NCBI GenBank assembly: GCA_014549065.1
Contig: JACDOX010000386.1
Location: 401,063-465,062 of the forward strand
Source of the DNA: Cardinalis cardinalis
Lineage: Eukaryota; Chordata; Aves; Passeriformes; Cardinalidae
Length of the DNA stretch: 64,000 nt
Direction of reading: 5' to 3'
Shown: positions 61,401-64,000 of the stretch, piece after piece
Layout: each line of letters begins with the position of its first letter
Position numbering within the stretch: the stretch's first letter is position 1
The notes under the pieces: generated by a model
What the model was told of the DNA's origin: nothing
The model's input: the letters and a program-made list of their open reading frames with translations, nothing else
Databases searched by the model: none
Made by a program: the position numbers and the translations under genes

Positions 61401-63746
61401 TAAACTTCATGTGCAATAAGCACCCTGGGACCAGTGTTTGAATTAGNAGTTTCTAAGTTATTTGTAAGATAATCCCTGTAAGAAACAGGTTTTTACTGAC
61501 ATTTTTGTAATGCAAACAATTTTTATTATATTTCCCCATGTATTCCAACAGCTTTGCCAGCAATGCCCTTGGTTATAGACTTCAGACTCTCCAGTTTGTT
61601 TGTATCTGCTATATTTAGGTTTGTTGTTCAAACCTCTTGATCTGACTATTGGTATGACTCATCAATTGTTGGCAGCATATTATTATAACCAATCAGCATC
61701 TTACAATTAGAGACAATGGCTTCTGAATAAAATTGTTGACTGGAATCCTTTTTGAGCCTATTAGCAGCAGCCATTAGAGAAAAAGCATTACCATTTCTAA
61801 TTTTGTGTTATTGATCCAAAAATGTTAGAGATAAAACACTGCTGGAAGACTTCCTGGAGATTATATCAATACACACTAAGTATTAATACAATAACTTTTA
61901 AGAAGCCAGACATAATGATTCATCCCTTGTAACACAAGCCTGGGCTTTGCAATTACCTTTTATGATTTCCTTGTCATTATTTACACTAACTGAAAAAATT
62001 AACCTTTCTCCCAAAATATTAAGTTTTTACAGGAAAATCTATTCCAGACTGAGCAACAGTTTTCCNAGCAGCTTCTCTAAGCGTCCAGGTCTAATAGACT
62101 TTGCAACCACACAGGCAACTATGTGTGTGTGTTCCATGACGGGCAATTTAGACAAGTTCCCTGTGCTGCAAGTTTCTCCTGCCACCTTCACAATGGAGAT
62201 CAGTCAATGCAATCTCTGGATTTCATTGCCAATGGAATAAATATCTGCCCAACAGAGCCTGTGAGGAGATTGGAGTGACATTCTACACTGGTGGAAGCCG
62301 TGGTGTTTGGGGAGAGACAGCAGCCTCCAGCTTTGGGCACACACTGGAGCCAGGTTAGCCAGGAGCCCTGCCTTCTTTTAGGGAGAACACACTGTTTGTT
62401 GACTGCTGAGTGGCATCCAAGAGGCAATATTCCAGCTTCCAGCCTTGTTTGTGGGCATGTTTCACCTATAATTTGGCAAGGCAAATCATTATCTGGCACA
62501 CCAAGAAGGTTGCTGACTCCAGGTAGAAGCTATTTTAGAATGCGAATGCTTTTATGGCAGAATACTTTTTCCTCATTTCCATTATCCAGGGAATAATTTA
62601 TTGCAAAGAAAAATATATTGCCCTACTGTCTTTCCAGGAGAATTCAAATGGGGATTAAGCCAGCATCTTCACAAACAAATCTTTGTTTGCAAGCCCAGCA
62701 TACCAGCAATATCTTCAGAGTGCCAATGCAGTTTAATTGATGGCATCGCCNCCCCAACAAGGCAGGAAACCTTCAAAAAACCCTGTAGAAATTCTGTGAA
62801 ATCTAACTTTTTCAACTGTATTGATTATTAATTATTTTAGCTCATGGTCGTACAGAATTTGCTGTTTGCCAGCTCACATGGTATTGACTTCATCTACAAG
62901 CATTCCTGGCACCCTATGATACCATGACAAGCCAGGGCTACCTGAACAATTCACAACATCTGCAGATCAGCCTCTCCAGACCACTGTCCTGAGCACATGA
63001 GTTTTAAATGCTGTCAATCATCACTCCTGCTCAAATGATAGCACAAAACCAGTAAGAACACAGAGCTTGGTCCTTTTTTTCTTCCCCTCCCCATCCTTCA
63101 AACAATGTCATTTAAGCTCTGTTTTTACTCTAATTCTTGCTGGTGGTACAAAACTCAGCAGGAGGGTGATGAAAAAAGGTGCAGATNAATCCTGGACCCT
63201 ACCCTGCTGCAAAACACAGGAGCACAGATTATGACACATCTCTCAGTAGATCATCTTCTTGAAGGCCTCACATTCCAGCATCACTCCTGTGAGAGTCTGA
63301 ACATCTTAATTGAGACATTCAACAGCCTCTGGGACACATCTATATACTATGGAAAATTTGTCCCTCCTGCCCACATGTTGAGTTAGGGAAAGGAAACAAA
63401 ATGGACATGCTTGATGTGCAGAAGAAATACATCATGTTAGTCTGCACAAGTGGCAGATTCTAGAACACACACTTGGGCTGTTAATATAGAGTTTAAAAGA
63501 GCTAATTAAAAAATCACCAGGATTAAACTGAATGGACTTATTTCAAATCCTAAAAAAGCAGAAAACTAGTAAGCAGGTTCAGACTTCAGTCCAAAAATTG
63601 CTGGAAGAAGCTCACAGTGACAGAACACTGGACAGCANGATTTGCAGCAGCACCATCAATTTTATCCTGAAAAGCTTTCCTGCTACTCATTTACCGGATC
63701 AACAACAGCCGGATCCCAAGCTATAATTTCAAATTGAGTTTTCATA
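58431..63746. other. No gene recognised
   Basis: Open frames reach 108 codons (59982-60308, plus strand) and none is recognisable. Frames near 58385-58708, 60796-61123 and 62200-62596 overlap on both strands and are of chance length. No repeat family was recognised. Confidence 0.5.
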
Positions 63747-64000
63747 TGTTAGATGTTGCTTTCCCGTTGGGGGAAAGCACGGTGACCTGGTTTCAAAACG
63801 GANAGCACGGCGACCCCCAAACCTCCCCGGGGTCACTCGGGGCCAGATACACGCAGACACCAATGTGGTGGACGGTAAAAGGCATTTATTGTGTTAACTG
63901 TTGCTTTCCCGTTGGGGAAAGCACGGTGACCTGGTTTCAAAGCATAGCACGGTGACCCCCAAACCTCCCTGGGGCCACTCGGGGCCAGTTACACGCAGAC
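63747..64000 (-). repeat. 145-bp tandem repeat derived from an LTR R-U5 end, runs off the window
   Basis: A unit starting TGTTGCTTTCCCGTTGGGG occurs at 63754 and again at 63899, a period of 145 bases. The second copy, cut by the window edge, matches the first over its whole visible length with about eight differences and three indel bases. The left boundary appears to be near 63747 (TGTTAGA against TGTTAAC before the second copy). Within each unit the motif AGCACGG(T/C)GACC occurs twice about 35 bases apart. Read on the minus strand, the unit contains AATAAA (63885-63890 reversed), CCTTTTACCGTCCACCACATTGGTGTCTGCGTG and GGCCCCGAGTGACCCC. This is the layout of the R-U5 end of an avian endogenous retrovirus LTR, so the array probably grew from an LTR end. 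Confidence 0.8.

Noticed and set aside
1..64000. Prokaryotic or phage systems such as operons, CRISPR arrays, defence islands
   Set aside because: The avian repeat families, base composition and lack of long frames show vertebrate nuclear DNA. No regularly spaced repeat arrays of CRISPR type occur.

Overview
This window looks like a gene-poor stretch of a bird nuclear chromosome, most probably from a songbird. The evidence is the repeat content: 3' ends of CR1 LINEs (the dominant avian retrotransposon) in both orientations, several solo retroviral LTRs of types that I recognise as common in passerine genomes, and otherwise AT-leaning, CpG-poor sequence with short microsatellites. There is no operon-like layout and no ribosome binding sites, phage genes or CRISPR arrays. 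I found no protein-coding gene, exon, tRNA or rRNA that I can defend. All open frames are short (the longest is 203 codons) and carry no domain or motif that I recognise. Their number and length fit chance in 64 kb of six-frame sequence.

Layout. From 1 to 24 kb the sequence is largely featureless, interrupted by a composite trinucleotide microsatellite (about 0.8 kb), a perfect 17-bp-arm palindrome (3863-3900), a CR1 3' end on the plus strand (8.05-8.62 kb), a (TAA)8 run and a (TA)n tract containing a 16-base assembly gap (21.3-21.5 kb). A clean solo LTR with a 6-bp target-site duplication lies at 24084-24453. From 24.5 to 40 kb there is a 64-bp polypurine tract, an antisense LTR-like polyadenylation region (about 33.0-33.26 kb) and an adjoining CpG-rich block (33.36-33.9 kb). 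A 484-bp solo LTR with 9-bp terminal inverted repeats lies at 40166-40649, an LTR-like segment at 42.7-43.2 kb and a CR1 fragment at 43.95-44.2 kb. From 48 to 53.5 kb there are a CR1 tail scrap, a probable ancient CR1, an unexplained degraded open frame and a 651-bp solo LTR (52790-53440). A minus-strand CR1 lies at 57.8-58.4 kb. The last 254 bases enter a 145-bp tandem repeat that appears to be built from the R-U5 end of an LTR and runs off the edge.

The elements do not form a pathway. They record repeated retrotransposon and endogenous retrovirus insertion, followed by loss of internal regions through LTR-LTR recombination. The most interesting items are the LTR-derived tandem array at the right edge, the near-perfect palindrome at 3.9 kb, the CpG-rich block at 33.4-33.9 kb and the solo LTR without a matching target-site duplication at 40.2 kb. 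Isolated single N bases occur every few hundred bases and look denser inside young repeats, which should be kept in mind when any short frame is judged. CR1 and LTR identifications are by recalled resemblance to family consensus sequences, not by a search.
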